The notes beneath the pieces were generated by a model that was not told the DNA's origin, did not search any database, and worked only from the letters and a program-made list of their open reading frames with translations. Positions 36,115-45,046 of a stretch of DNA of 64,000 bases are shown here, piece by piece (within the stretch, counting starts at the first letter, position 1; each line of letters starts with the position of its first letter). Origin of the DNA: an uncultured Lutibacter sp. (GTDB taxonomy: Bacteria; Bacteroidota; Bacteroidia; Flavobacteriales; Flavobacteriaceae); contig NZ_CANLRG010000002.1 in NCBI RefSeq assembly GCF_947493565.1, forward strand, positions 310,001 through 374,000, written 5' to 3'. A program made the position numbers and the translations under genes.

Positions 36115-36288
36115 TGTTTTATACGGTGATAATTAAAATACTAAAAATAATAAATTTTCAATAAAAATAGGCTCATTTTAATACGTGTTAATAATGCAAT
36201 TTTGCATTGTAAATCATAAGTAAATTCATTTAATAAACTTCATTCATTTTTTGGAGAAATTGTAATTTTAATAAGAAATAATTTATTC

Positions 36289-36783
36289 ATGTTAAACCCT
36301 AAAATTGGAATGGAAGATTTAAAATTTAGAGTACAAGCACATAGTGAAAACTCAACTAAAACAGTAGTAAAAGCAAGAGGTTTTGAAATAATACTTGATG
36401 AACCTGCAAGTTTAGGTGGTACTAATGAGGGAGCAAACCCTGTGGAATACATACTTGCAGCCTTTTGTGGATGTATAAATGTTATGGGACATGTAATTGC
36501 TAAAGAAATGAATTTTGAGCTAAGAGGAATGAAAATTAAAATGTGTGGAAGCTTAAATCCTGAACGATTGTTTGGAACTTCATTTACTGAACGAGCAGGG
36601 TATAAACAAATTGAACTTTCAATTGAACCAGATTGTGATGCTCCAATTGAAGTATTAGAGGAATGGTTAGAAAGAATAGAAGATAGATGTCCGGTTTCTG
36701 ACAATTTAAGTAATAGAACTCCAATGAACTTATTGTTAAAAGGAAAATTTCATTCTATTCAAAAAATAAGTGAATTAAATTAA
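36289..36783 (+). CDS. OsmC-family peroxiredoxin-like protein (first copy)
   Basis: 164 residues. OsmC/Ohr fold with the two active cysteines visible: one in YILAAFCGCINVMG near 62-64 and the second in IEDRCPVSDNL near 145. Such proteins reduce organic hydroperoxides or act in sulfur/thiol metabolism. The start is ATG 36289; an internal ATG seven codons on (MEDLKFRV) is also possible. A second OsmC protein lies at 47792. A long foldable region follows the stop. Confidence 0.82.
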   Translation: MLNPKIGMEDLKFRVQAHSENSTKTVVKARGFEIILDEPASLGGTNEGANPVEYILAAFCGCINVMGHVIAKEMNFELRGMKIKMCGSLNPERLFGTSFTERAGYKQIELSIEPDCDAPIEVLEEWLERIEDRCPVSDNLSNRTPMNLLLKGKFHSIQKISELN

Positions 36784-36808
36784 ATAGTATTAACGAATGT
36801 TTGTTTTG

Positions 36809-36888
36809 AATCGCTGCTATAAGAAATTCGAAGTGTTTTTGTGTTTTAATTTAAAAATTTTTCATACTTCTGTCTTGTAGTAGCGATT
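36809..36888 (+). other. Foldable 3' region between osmC and a helicase gene
   Basis: The 16-base arms at 36809-36824 and 36873-36888 are complementary, with two G-U pairs that work only in a plus-strand RNA. After an internal loop, GAAGT (36830-36834) pairs with ACTTC (36866-36870), leaving an AT-rich apical loop. The outer arm ends over the stop codon of the convergent helicase gene. No T run follows, so it is not a typical terminator. Confidence 0.5.
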
Positions 36889-38125
36889 AATACCATCTTT
36901 TTTTCTTCTTTTTAGACGCTTCAGATTTACGTCCTTTTTTATGTTTACTCTTTCCAGGAGTTTTATGAATTTGAGGTTTTGCTTTAGGATCTAATGGGTA
37001 AGGATGATTTTCTTCAACAGGAATTATAGTATTTATTAGTTTTTGAATATTAGTAATGTAATTTTTCTCATCAGCGGAACAAAAAGAAAAAGCATTTCCA
37101 GTATTTCCTGCTCTACCAGTTCTTCCAATTCTATGTACATAGGTTTCTGAAACATTTGGAATATCAAAATTAATAACGGCATCTAAATTATTAATATCAA
37201 TTCCTCTTGCAGCAACGTCAGTAGCAATTAAAATATTTACAGTACCATCTTTAAATTTGTTTAAAGATGCTTCTCTGTCTTTTTGAGTTTTATCTCCGTG
37301 GATACTTGCTACATTATAATTATTTTTTTTCAGAGTTTTTTCCAATTTTGCGATACCAAATTTAGTACGTCTAAAAATTAGAATATTTCCTTTTAAAGTG
37401 TTTCTAAGAAGGTATAAGCATAGTTCCATTTTTTTTTGCTTTGGAACATAATAAAGTTTTTGAACTATAGTTTTTGCAGCAGAAGTTGATGGTGTGGTAT
37501 CAACAGTTTCAGGATTTTTTAAAATTGAGTTTGCTAATTCAGCAATTTTTGGAGGCATGGTTGCTGAAAATAAAAGAGTTTGTTTTGCTTTTGGGCATAG
37601 GCGTTCAATTTTTTTTACATCATCAATAAAACCCATGTCTAACATTAAATCTGCTTCATCCAAAACCAACACTTCAATAAGGTTTAAATGTATGCAATCT
37701 TGTTTATGCAAATCTAAAAGCCTACCAGGAGTAGCCACTAAAATATCAACACCTTTTTTAAGGATGTCTTTTTGAGGTTCAATAGAGGTTCCACCATAAA
37801 TAACGGTAGTTCTTAAATTTGAAAATTTGCCATAGCTTTTAAAACTTTCTTCAATTTGTAAAGCCAATTCCCTAGTTGGACTTACAACTAATGCGCGTAT
37901 TTTTTTAGCTCTTTTACCAGCATCTTGTTTATCAAATAATAATTGTAAAATAGGTAACGCAAATGCGGCTGTTTTACCTGTACCAGTTTGAGCAGATGCA
38001 ATAATATCTTTTTTTTCTAAAACCAAAGGAATGGTTTTTTCCTGAACAGGAGTTGGAGTTTCGTAACCTTTGGCTGCGATTGCTTTTAAAATAGGTTTGT
38101 TTAACTGTAGGTCTTTAAATTGCAT
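36887..38125 (-). CDS. DEAD-box RNA helicase, RhlE type (first copy)
   Basis: 412 residues. All helicase motifs are present: Q motif region [26 protein letters not shown] (I), VSPTRELALQ (Ia), DEAD in VLDEADLMLDMG (II), SATMP (III) and [12 protein letters not shown] (VI). The C-terminal tail after about 370 is very Lys-rich and ends KKKKKRWY, suiting RNA binding. Unwinds RNA in ribosome assembly or cold growth. A paralogue of the gene at 40741-42018. A -7 element TATCTTTG lies at 38152-38159. Confidence 0.92.
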   Translation of the reverse strand: MQFKDLQLNKPILKAIAAKGYETPTPVQEKTIPLVLEKKDIIASAQTGTGKTAAFALPILQLLFDKQDAGKRAKKIRALVVSPTRELALQIEESFKSYGKFSNLRTTVIYGGTSIEPQKDILKKGVDILVATPGRLLDLHKQDCIHLNLIEVLVLDEADLMLDMGFIDDVKKIERLCPKAKQTLLFSATMPPKIAELANSILKNPETVDTTPSTSAAKTIVQKLYYVPKQKKMELCLYLLRNTLKGNILIFRRTKFGIAKLEKTLKKNNYNVASIHGDKTQKDREASLNKFKDGTVNILIATDVAARGIDINNLDAVINFDIPNVSETYVHRIGRTGRAGNTGNAFSFCSADEKNYITNIQKLINTIIPVEENHPYPLDPKAKPQIHKTPGKSKHKKGRKSEASKKKKKRWY

Positions 38126-38151
38126 AGGTTTTGTTTAAAACAACATTTTTG

Positions 38152-38159
38152 CAAAGATA
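38152..38159 (-). promoter_or_regulatory. -7 promoter element of the first helicase gene
   Basis: TATCTTTG on the minus strand, 26 bp before the ATG at 38125. Confidence 0.55.
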
Positions 38160-38176
38160 CAGTATTATCAAATAGA

Positions 38177-38698
38177 TTATGGTTTCTTTAAAGTTGCATC
38201 TATAATTGATATCATTTCGGCAAATTCTTTCTCTTCGTAAAGTCGTGATAAAAAAATGATTTCTCCTTGTTTGTTCAATACAATATTTCTGGTAACACCT
38301 GCATTGGGTAATGTAAAACTTTCAAACAATGTACCATCAGAGTCTATGGCAAAAGGATAGGTTACTTTCATTTGTTCAATAAAATGCTTTACTTTTCCTG
38401 GAGTTTCTTTTAAATCAATTCCAATTAAAATAAAATCATCATTTTTAAATTGTTGCCATACTTCTTTTTCTAAATGAGGCATTTCTTTTCTACATACGCT
38501 ACACCAAGAAGCTGTAAATTGTAAAACAACAACTTTCCCTTTTAAATTTTCATTGGTGATTGATGTTCCATCCATTAAAGAAAAATTTAATTTTGGAGAT
38601 TGGTCACCAACTTTAACTTTATATCCTCTTGTAGAATCTTCTTGTGAGTGAGTTAATTGAGTTAAAAATAAAATGGCTACAATTAGAATATTTTTCAT
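38177..38698 (-). CDS. TlpA-like secreted thioredoxin-family protein
   Basis: 173 residues. N-terminal signal peptide about 1-18 (ILIVAILFLTQLTHSQ). Thioredoxin fold of the TlpA/ResA type with the redox site ASWCSVCRKEM (Cys66 and Cys69), then a cis-Pro region PNAGVTRNIVLNKQGEI. Probably works in the periplasm as a thiol-disulfide reductase or in cytochrome-c or envelope maturation. The gene follows the helicase on the opposite side of its promoter and appears to be alone. Confidence 0.88.
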   Translation of the reverse strand: MKNILIVAILFLTQLTHSQEDSTRGYKVKVGDQSPKLNFSLMDGTSITNENLKGKVVVLQFTASWCSVCRKEMPHLEKEVWQQFKNDDFILIGIDLKETPGKVKHFIEQMKVTYPFAIDSDGTLFESFTLPNAGVTRNIVLNKQGEIIFLSRLYEEKEFAEMISIIDATLKKP

Positions 38699-38735
38699 TT
38701 TTTAAATTTTGAAGTGTAAATATAGAAAGATATTA

Positions 38736-39194
38736 TTAAGAAGTTCTTAAATTTTTTTCAAAACAAACGCTATTTTCAACGTTTTCATAAAATCCAAAAT
38801 TAGGGGTAATAGCATAGCCACTTTTTTTGTAGAGTTCAATAGCTTCTGGCTGTTGTTTTCCAGTTTCTAATATGCATTTAGTATAACCAAGCTCTTTAGC
38901 CCACAATTCTAATTCGTTTAAAACTTTAGAAGCAATTCCTTTTCTTCTCCCTAAAGGAGAAACAAACATTCGCTTAATTTCAACAGTTTTATTTTTATGA
39001 AATTTAAATGCACCACACCCAATAGGCTTTTTATTTTCATAAGCTACTACCACATTTTTAATGGTGTCTAATTTATTAAATTGATCATAAAATGAATGAT
39101 TATCTCCATCGCTAATTTTTAATTCCGCATCAAGTAATGGTATTAAATTTAAGAAATCTTTATTTTCTGTTGTTGTTCTAAGTAATTCAATCAT
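38736..39194 (-). CDS. GNAT-family N-acetyltransferase
   Basis: 152 residues with the acetyl-CoA fold: GCGAFKFHKNKTVEIKRMFV, then the pantetheine-binding motif SPLGRRKGIASKVL (R/Q-x-x-G-x-A/G), then CILETGKQQPEAIELYKKSGY. Acceptor unknown. It overlaps the upstream VF530-type gene by 8 bp, so the pair is translationally coupled. Confidence 0.88.
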   Translation of the reverse strand: MIELLRTTTENKDFLNLIPLLDAELKISDGDNHSFYDQFNKLDTIKNVVVAYENKKPIGCGAFKFHKNKTVEIKRMFVSPLGRRKGIASKVLNELELWAKELGYTKCILETGKQQPEAIELYKKSGYAITPNFGFYENVENSVCFEKNLRTS

Positions 39195-39420
39195 TTTTTT
39201 GAATCGAATTTAAGTATAAATGTTCAACCTTATCTCTTGCCCAAGGTGTACGTCTTAAAAATTTAAGACTTGACTTTATGCTCGGATTGCTATTAAAGCA
39301 GTTAATTTTAATGCGAGACCCTAATTCTTCCCAGCCATAAATAGCTACTAAATATTGTAAAATTTCTGATAATTTTACTCCGTGTAATGGATTGTTAGGC
39401 TGTAAATTATGTATACTCAT
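39187..39420 (-). CDS. VF530-family DNA-binding-type small protein
   Basis: 77 residues. The stretch NPLHGVKLSEILQYLVAIYGWEELG and the tail FLRRTPWARDKVEHLYL are the defining features of the VF530 (DUF2132) family, whose structure suggests DNA binding. No biological role is established. Overlaps the GNAT gene by 8 bp. Starts at ATG 39420 (MSIHNLQPN). Confidence 0.86.
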   Translation of the reverse strand: MSIHNLQPNNPLHGVKLSEILQYLVAIYGWEELGSRIKINCFNSNPSIKSSLKFLRRTPWARDKVEHLYLNSIQKND

Positions 39421-39505
39421 GTTCTCTGCAAAAGTAAATTAATATTTTAAATTTCAATAATATACTTAAAAATGAGCTTCAATATTTTGTGTACCTTTAG
39501 CAATT

Positions 39506-40240
39506 ATGGAAAAAGACACAAAACTTGCCGTACTAATAGATGGCGATAACATTCCTTCAAAGTATATTAAAGAAATGATGGAGGAAATTACAAAATATGG
39601 AACTCCAACCATAAAACGTATTTATGGTGATTGGACCAAACCTCATTTATCAAAATGGAAAAATATTTTACTTGAAAATGCCATAACTCCAATACAGCAA
39701 TACGGCTATACAACAGGTAAAAATGCTACAGATTCAGCAATGATTATTGATGCGATGGATATTTTATATTCAGAAAAAGTAAACGGCTTTTGCTTGGTCT
39801 CTTCTGATAGTGATTTTACGAAATTAGCTACCAGATTGAGAGAAGCTGGATTGGTGGTTTATGGAATTGGCGAAAAGAAAACACCAGACCCTTTTATTGT
39901 AGCTTGTGATAAGTTTATATATTTAGAAATTTTAGAATTAGAAGAAGATTCATCTAATGGAAAACAAAAAGAGAAAAAAGCGTCAATTGATAAAATTACA
40001 CCGAAAGTTATTAGGTTTTTAAAGCATACGGTTGATGATGTTGCTGATGATGATGGGTGGGCATTTATGGGTGATGTTGGTACTTTAATACTAAAAAAAC
40101 AGCCAAACTTTGATGCACGTAACTTTGGTTTCCAAAAGTTAACACCTTTATTTAAATCTTTAAATCAATTTGAAATTGAAGAAAGAGATCGCTCTGGTGG
40201 ACGTTTTAAATTAATATATGTTAGAAATAAGAAGAAATAG
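39506..40240 (+). CDS. NYN-domain protein with C-terminal OST-HTH/LOTUS domain
   Basis: 244 residues. The N-terminal NYN (PIN-like) nuclease domain (about 1-150) has the acidic residues in AVLIDGDNIPSKY, TDSAMIIDAMD and VSSDSDFTKLATRL. The C-terminal OST-HTH/LOTUS domain (about 165-240) has DDDGWAFMGDVGTLILKK and FDARNFGFQKLTPLF. Bacterial members are presumed RNases or RNA-binding regulators, possibly directed by the LOTUS domain to G-quadruplex or duplex RNA. A near-consensus -7 (TACCTTTA) lies just before the ATG. Confidence 0.88.
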   Translation: MEKDTKLAVLIDGDNIPSKYIKEMMEEITKYGTPTIKRIYGDWTKPHLSKWKNILLENAITPIQQYGYTTGKNATDSAMIIDAMDILYSEKVNGFCLVSSDSDFTKLATRLREAGLVVYGIGEKKTPDPFIVACDKFIYLEILELEEDSSNGKQKEKKASIDKITPKVIRFLKHTVDDVADDDGWAFMGDVGTLILKKQPNFDARNFGFQKLTPLFKSLNQFEIEERDRSGGRFKLIYVRNKKK

Positions 40241-40247
40241 TATAATT

Positions 40248-40285
40248 ATCTTAATACCCCTCTTTTAAAAGAGGGGTATTAAGAT
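40248..40285. terminator. 38-bp perfect palindrome, likely terminator between convergent genes
   Basis: Two 19-base arms, fully complementary, centred on TTTTAAAA and including CCCCTC / GAGGGG. Lies after the NYN-LOTUS gene and before the end of the small secreted-protein gene. No long T run follows, so it is an atypical terminator. Confidence 0.6.
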
Positions 40286-40305
40286 TTGAATAATAAACAA
40301 TTATT

Positions 40306-40500
40306 TTATTCATATACATAGCGGATAAAACAATCATCATGATGATCCATGTGTGCATCTAATGCGTTTACTGAAATTGTAATTTCATGTCCATTATGCA
40401 AGATTACACATTTTTTTGCTTCAGGTTGGCATTCAAAAGCCATAAAAAGGAACGACCCTACAACTAACATAACTACTTTGCTTAAAACATTTTTTTTCAT
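40306..40500 (-). CDS. Small secreted protein, unknown
   Basis: 64 residues. Signal-like hydrophobic N-terminus (VVMLVVGSFLFMAFECQ), Cys24 in a poor lipobox context, and a mature part of about 40 residues with two further Cys and the His/Asp-rich segment DAHMDHHDDC. Disulfide or metal binding is possible. No family recognised. A single gene whose upstream 240 bp are non-coding. Confidence 0.6.
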   Translation of the reverse strand: MKKNVLSKVVMLVVGSFLFMAFECQPEAKKCVILHNGHEITISVNALDAHMDHHDDCFIRYVYE

Positions 40501-40740
40501 AATTTTTATTTTTAACAGTTAGATTTCAATTAATAAAAATGGGGTAATAGATGTTAAGGGTAAAAAATAAAATGTATTACTTTGATTCAAAAGTATTATA
40601 AAGTGACCTAACAATACTATGATAAAAATCATTTAACATATTGATTTTTATTAGTTTGTGTTTTTTTAAGTATCAAAATTATTTAGAAAAAGTTATTTTG
40701 AGGTGATAGGTGTCAGTTTTCTAAGCGTGTAAATAGTAAT

Positions 40741-42018
40741 TTACTTTTTCTTTTTAGGGTAAAATTTATAACGTTTAGGGTTGTTAGTTTCACTTTCTTT
40801 TACACGATGCTCTGCTCTTCGTTGAATTTTTTTTCGTTGATTTTTTGTGGGTTTTTTTGTAGGAGGAGTTTCTTCAATTTCATCATCTTGAAACGGATGT
40901 TTTTTAATGATTGGTATTTGCTGATTGATTAATTTTTGGATATCCTTTAAATAAGCTTTTTCTTCAATAGTACAAAAGGAAAGTGCAATTCCACTAGCTT
41001 TTGCTCTACCTGTTCTACCTATTCTATGTACATAAGTTTCAGGAATATTAGGCAAATCAAAATTAATAACTAATGATAATTCTTCAACATCAATTCCCCG
41101 AGCAGCAATATCCGTAGCAATTAATACATTTAATTCTCCTTTTTTAAAGTTTCCTAAAGCTCTTTGTCTTGCCCCTTGTGATTTATTGCCATGAATAGCT
41201 GCTGATTTAATATTGGCTTTGGCTAAAAAACGTACAATTTTATCGGCTCCATGTTTGGTTCTTGAAAATACTAATACCGATGAATTTGGGTTGTTTTCTA
41301 ATAAATGTACCAATAATTTTGGTTTACTTTTTTTACTAACAAAATAAACAGCTTGTTCTACTTTTTCAGCAGTAGCTTGTTGTGGTTTTACAGTAACTTT
41401 TGTAGGATTTCCTAAAATATTTTTAGATAATTCTACAATAGCAGGAGGCATGGTAGCTGAAAAGAAAAGCGATTGTCTTTTAACAGGAAGTTTAGCAATT
41501 ATTTTTTTTATATCGTGAATAAAGCCCATATCTAACATTTGATCCGCTTCATCTAAAACAAAATAGTTAATATTTTTCAAAGTAATGTGCCCTTGTGAAA
41601 TTAAATCCAACAAACGTCCAGGTGTGGCTACTAAAACATCAGTTCCTCCTTTTAAAGCGTTGGTTTGTGAAAGTTGTTTGACTCCTCCAAAAACAACCAC
41701 ATTTTTTAAGCCAGTATATTTTCCATATGTAGTAATACTTTCAGCAATTTGTATGGCTAACTCTCTAGTTGGAGTTACAATTAATGCTTTAGTTTTTCTA
41801 AACTCTTTTTGATTAGGGTTAGTTAAATATAGCTGTTGTAGTATAGGAATACTAAAGGCAGCTGTTTTTCCAGTACCCGTTTGTGCGCAACCAAGTAAAT
41901 CTTTTTTGTCTAGTAAAATAGGAATTGATTGTTCTTGAATAGGAGTTGGATGTGTATAGCCTTCAATTTTAAGTGCTTTCAAAATTGGTTCAATAATCCC
42001 TAAATCTGTAAATGTCAT
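40741..42018 (-). CDS. DEAD-box RNA helicase, RhlE type (second copy)
   Basis: 425 residues from ATG 42018 ([13 protein letters not shown]). Motifs: [14 protein letters not shown] (I), [10 protein letters not shown] (Ia), DEAD in [12 protein letters not shown] (II), SATMP (III) and [11 protein letters not shown] (VI). The tail after about 375 is basic and Lys/Pro-rich. A seven-codon upstream extension was rejected because the promoter box at 42037-42044 lies there. A paralogue of the gene at 36887-38125, but not identical. Confidence 0.92.
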   Translation of the reverse strand: MTFTDLGIIEPILKALKIEGYTHPTPIQEQSIPILLDKKDLLGCAQTGTGKTAAFSIPILQQLYLTNPNQKEFRKTKALIVTPTRELAIQIAESITTYGKYTGLKNVVVFGGVKQLSQTNALKGGTDVLVATPGRLLDLISQGHITLKNINYFVLDEADQMLDMGFIHDIKKIIAKLPVKRQSLFFSATMPPAIVELSKNILGNPTKVTVKPQQATAEKVEQAVYFVSKKSKPKLLVHLLENNPNSSVLVFSRTKHGADKIVRFLAKANIKSAAIHGNKSQGARQRALGNFKKGELNVLIATDIAARGIDVEELSLVINFDLPNIPETYVHRIGRTGRAKASGIALSFCTIEEKAYLKDIQKLINQQIPIIKKHPFQDDEIEETPPTKKPTKNQRKKIQRRAEHRVKESETNNPKRYKFYPKKKK

Positions 42019-42036
42019 ATAACGTAAATAAGTAGG

Positions 42037-42044
42037 CAAAGGTA
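42037..42044 (-). promoter_or_regulatory. -7 promoter element of the second helicase gene
   Basis: TACCTTTG on the minus strand, 18 bp before ATG 42018; decides the start. Confidence 0.55.
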
Positions 42045-42176
42045 ACCCAATTGTTTTAATAAGCCATTTTTAAATGAAAAAGCTTAAAAATGTTAATCTG
42101 AAGAAGAAATCGATGAATTTTATAAATTTTAAGAAGTTAAGATTGTTTATTTTTGCAGAAGACTAAAAAATGAAGA

Positions 42177-42983
42177 ATGAATTATAAATTAATTTGTACC
42201 GATATAGACGGTACACTATTAAATAAAGACAGAGAATTATCTACAGCTACAATTCAACAAGTTAAACGTATTTCACCTATTCCTTTTGTATTAATTTCTT
42301 CACGAATGCCAAATGCAATGAGACATTTGCAAGAAGAGTTAGAAAATAAAAACACTCCGTTAATTGCTTATAATGGAGCTTTAATTATTGCAAATGAAAC
42401 GGTTTTGCATTCTACATTTATTAATAATTCAACACTTGAATTCATTATAAATAAATGTGCTAAAACAAACATTCATTTAAGTTTGTATTATAAAGATGAA
42501 TGGTATGTGCCAGCAAATGATTATTGGGCAAAAAGAGAAGCCAATAATACCAAAGTAACTCCAACTATTAAGTCGAATATTGAAGTATTATCACAATGGA
42601 AAAATGAAGGAAAGGGAGCTCATAAAATTATGTGCATGGGAGAAGAGTTAGAAATAGATGCGTTATATAAAACTTTGGAACAACATTGCGCTGACGAGAT
42701 TATATTATACCGTTCAAAACCTACTTATATTGAAATATCTCATAAATCAATTTCTAAAAAAACAGCTATTGAATTTTTAATAAATACCTATTATTTGGAA
42801 ATTGCAATGTGTGATATTGTGGCTTTTGGAGATAATTATAACGATATTGAAATGTTAAAAGCAGTTGGGTTAGGTATCGCAGTAAAAAATGCCAATAATA
42901 AGGTGTTAGCTATTGCAAATAAAATTACAGATACCAATAAAAATGATGGTGTTGCTAAAGCATTAGCATCAATTTTTATTTAA
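42177..42983 (+). CDS. Cof-type HAD-superfamily phosphatase
   Basis: 268 residues. HAD motif 1 is LICTDIDGTLLNKD (the DxD nucleophile), motif 4 is VAFGDNYNDIEMLKAVG, and a large cap domain lies between, which places it in the Cof/YidA sugar-phosphatase group. Dephosphorylates a small phosphometabolite such as a sugar phosphate or a cofactor phosphate. Overlaps the end of the convergent esterase gene by 15 bp. An out-of-frame ATG upstream was ignored. Confidence 0.9.
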   Translation: MNYKLICTDIDGTLLNKDRELSTATIQQVKRISPIPFVLISSRMPNAMRHLQEELENKNTPLIAYNGALIIANETVLHSTFINNSTLEFIINKCAKTNIHLSLYYKDEWYVPANDYWAKREANNTKVTPTIKSNIEVLSQWKNEGKGAHKIMCMGEELEIDALYKTLEQHCADEIILYRSKPTYIEISHKSISKKTAIEFLINTYYLEIAMCDIVAFGDNYNDIEMLKAVGLGIAVKNANNKVLAIANKITDTNKNDGVAKALASIFI

Positions 42984-43802
42984 TGCTTTAAAAGCATTGT
43001 ATACCGCTTTGTGTAAAATTGTTGCATGATCTTCATCTAAAATAGGTTCGTAAAAAAGAGTAATTTTACGATTGTTAGCTTCTTTTATTGCTTGAACCAA
43101 CTTATCTGCCACTTGATGCATTACAGGATGTTCTTTACCTAAGGAAATAAAAACTTTTTTATTCAAATCTTTATGTTTATTAAAAAATAAATGAGCCTTA
43201 TTTACAAGCTTTTGATGATCCCACCAAAGGGAAGGACTTACAATAATATAATCGGTAAATAAATGCGCTTTGGTTGTTAAAATTTCAGTCGCTAATAAAC
43301 CACCCATAGATTGACCAATAATTGTTTTTCTAGCAGTTGTTTTATAATTTTTTTGAATGTAAGGCTGTAATTCATTTTCAATAAATTTTATAAATTTTTC
43401 AGAACCTCCTCCAGTTGGCAAATCTTTTTTATCTCTAGGGTCGGTGCTTGGATAAGTAAAATCTCGATATCTATCAATATTTGCAATTCCAACAACAATA
43501 GATTTAGGCATTAAATTATACATGTTCATAAATTGAACCAACCCTGCAATATGAGGAAAATCTTCATGAGCGGAACCATCTAAAACATAAATGGTAGGGT
43601 AAGTTGCAAGTGAATCTGCATTATATCCTTGAGGAAGGTAGATGTTTAAAACTCGTTCTTCTGAAAGTTCTTTAGAGTTAATTTTTTCAATAACACCAAA
43701 AGGGAATACTTCTTTATTTTGAATGGAGTTATTATTTTGTGCTTTTAAACTGCTGTTAAATAAGTAAATAGTAATTAGTATAAGAATAGATTTTTTTTTC
43801 AT
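42969..43802 (-). CDS. Secreted alpha/beta-hydrolase esterase (enterochelin-esterase-like)
   Basis: 277 residues. Signal peptide about 1-22 (ILILITIYLFNSSLKAQ). Esterase-D-like fold: YPTIYVLDGSAHEDFPHI, the nucleophile elbow IIGQSMGGLLATEI near 170, and the C-terminal His in DEDHATILHKAVY. Related to siderophore esterases and to other secreted carboxylesterases. A 15-bp overlap with the convergent HAD gene. A second related esterase lies at 35251-36114. Confidence 0.84.
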   Translation of the reverse strand: MKKKSILILITIYLFNSSLKAQNNNSIQNKEVFPFGVIEKINSKELSEERVLNIYLPQGYNADSLATYPTIYVLDGSAHEDFPHIAGLVQFMNMYNLMPKSIVVGIANIDRYRDFTYPSTDPRDKKDLPTGGGSEKFIKFIENELQPYIQKNYKTTARKTIIGQSMGGLLATEILTTKAHLFTDYIIVSPSLWWDHQKLVNKAHLFFNKHKDLNKKVFISLGKEHPVMHQVADKLVQAIKEANNRKITLFYEPILDEDHATILHKAVYNAFKALNKN

Positions 43803-43850
43803 ATAAAATTTTTAAAAAACAATAATACAAATTTTTTTTATTCATTTTTA

Positions 43851-44915
43851 CTAAAACCATTTCTTCTTTTTAAAATAAGAAATCATTAAAATAGCTATCA
43901 GCAGCATAATTCCTAGCATAATAAAATAGCTGTATTTGTAATGTAGTTCAGGTATAAAATCGAAATTTGTACCATAAATACCTGCAATAAAAGTTAAAGG
44001 AATAAAAACAACAGAAAAAACAGTTAAAAATTTCATAGTGTCGTTTAACTTACTGCTAATTGTAGTATGGTAAATGTGTAATTGGTCTGAAAGTATTTCT
44101 CTATAACTTTCGATTGATTCTATAGATTGATGAATGTTATTTTGAAGTTCTTGTAAATGAATATAAATAGAGTCGCTTAAATACTCCGATTCCATTTTTA
44201 ATAATTCTGAAATAATTTCTTTGGAAGGTTTTATAGACTTGCTTAAATAAATAATTTCTTTTTTGTAACTATTAATTTGTTCTAATACCGATACTTCAGG
44301 ATTTTGGAGTAAATCAACTTCTAACGACTCAATTTTTGTCCCTATTTCACTAATAATGTATTTGTAATTGTCTAATACAACATCAATTAATGAAAAAGCT
44401 AAATAATCTACACGAGATGTTCTAATGGTTTTTTTATTTTTTCTAATACGTTCCCTTACTGGTTCAAAAACATCGCCTTTTCGTTCTTGAAAAGAGATTA
44501 ATACATTTTCTTTTATAATAATTACCAAGTTTTCTGAAGAAATATAATTCATCACTTCATCATATTGTAACATTTTTAAAGAAAGGTAAATACAATTGTC
44601 GTATTCATGTATTTTGGGTCTAGCATGAGGATTCATAACATCTGAAAGAATCATAGGTTCTAACTCAAAAGTTGATGAAATTTCAGTCATTATTTTTTCA
44701 TCATGTATGCCATCAATGTTAAACCACGTTACAGAATTAGTTTTGTTGCAATTTTCAATATTGTTAATTTCTTCAACAATATATTCTTCTAATTTTTGAG
44801 GGTCAAAATCAATTATTCTAAGTAAAACTGCATCGCTTTTTTTTTCACCCCTAAGTTTAAATGCTTCAGGAGATAGGCCTACTTCTTCTTTTTTTGTTTT
44901 TAAAAACCTTGCCAT
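43851..44915 (-). CDS. CorA-family divalent cation channel with a GTN motif
   Basis: 354 residues. The large N-terminal cytosolic domain with a long helix bundle is followed by two C-terminal transmembrane helices: VFSVVFIPLTFIAGIYGTN and FIMLGIMLLIAILMISYF. Normally the loop after helix 1 has the universally conserved GMN, followed by an acidic loop. Here it is GTN (codons ggt aca aat), followed by FDFIPELHYKYSY. It probably transports Mg2+, Co2+ or another divalent ion, but selectivity may differ. A single gene. Confidence 0.88.
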   Translation of the reverse strand: MARFLKTKKEEVGLSPEAFKLRGEKKSDAVLLRIIDFDPQKLEEYIVEEINNIENCNKTNSVTWFNIDGIHDEKIMTEISSTFELEPMILSDVMNPHARPKIHEYDNCIYLSLKMLQYDEVMNYISSENLVIIIKENVLISFQERKGDVFEPVRERIRKNKKTIRTSRVDYLAFSLIDVVLDNYKYIISEIGTKIESLEVDLLQNPEVSVLEQINSYKKEIIYLSKSIKPSKEIISELLKMESEYLSDSIYIHLQELQNNIHQSIESIESYREILSDQLHIYHTTISSKLNDTMKFLTVFSVVFIPLTFIAGIYGTNFDFIPELHYKYSYFIMLGIMLLIAILMISYFKKKKWF

Positions 44916-44996
44916 TAATTGCTGTGTTAATTTAATTAAAAATACAAACTTTTGTTTAGTAGTTATCTAATTTAGAAAACATTTAATAGTACTCAT

Positions 44997-45028
44997 AAAA
45001 AAAGCCACCTTTATAAGTGGCTTTTTTT
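44997..45028 (-). terminator. Terminator after the PepSY-like gene
   Basis: Stem AAAAAAAGCCAC / GTGGCTTTTTTT with an eight-base loop; a T run follows in the minus direction. Confidence 0.85.
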
Positions 45029-45046
45029 ATGATTTTACTTTATAAA

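Noticed and set aside
36193-36208. Short palindrome AATGCAA / TTGCATT
   Set aside because: Only seven base pairs in AT-rich DNA, no T run; could be chance.
36809-36888. Interpretation of the paired arms as ends of a small transposable element
   Set aside because: No target-site duplication or second copy visible, and the two differences keep pairing in plus-strand RNA, which fits an RNA structure better.
40501-40740. 240-bp stretch before the small secreted-protein gene
   Set aside because: Contains only weak inverted repeats (ATAAAAATCA / TGATTTTTAT) and no frame or RNA I can support.
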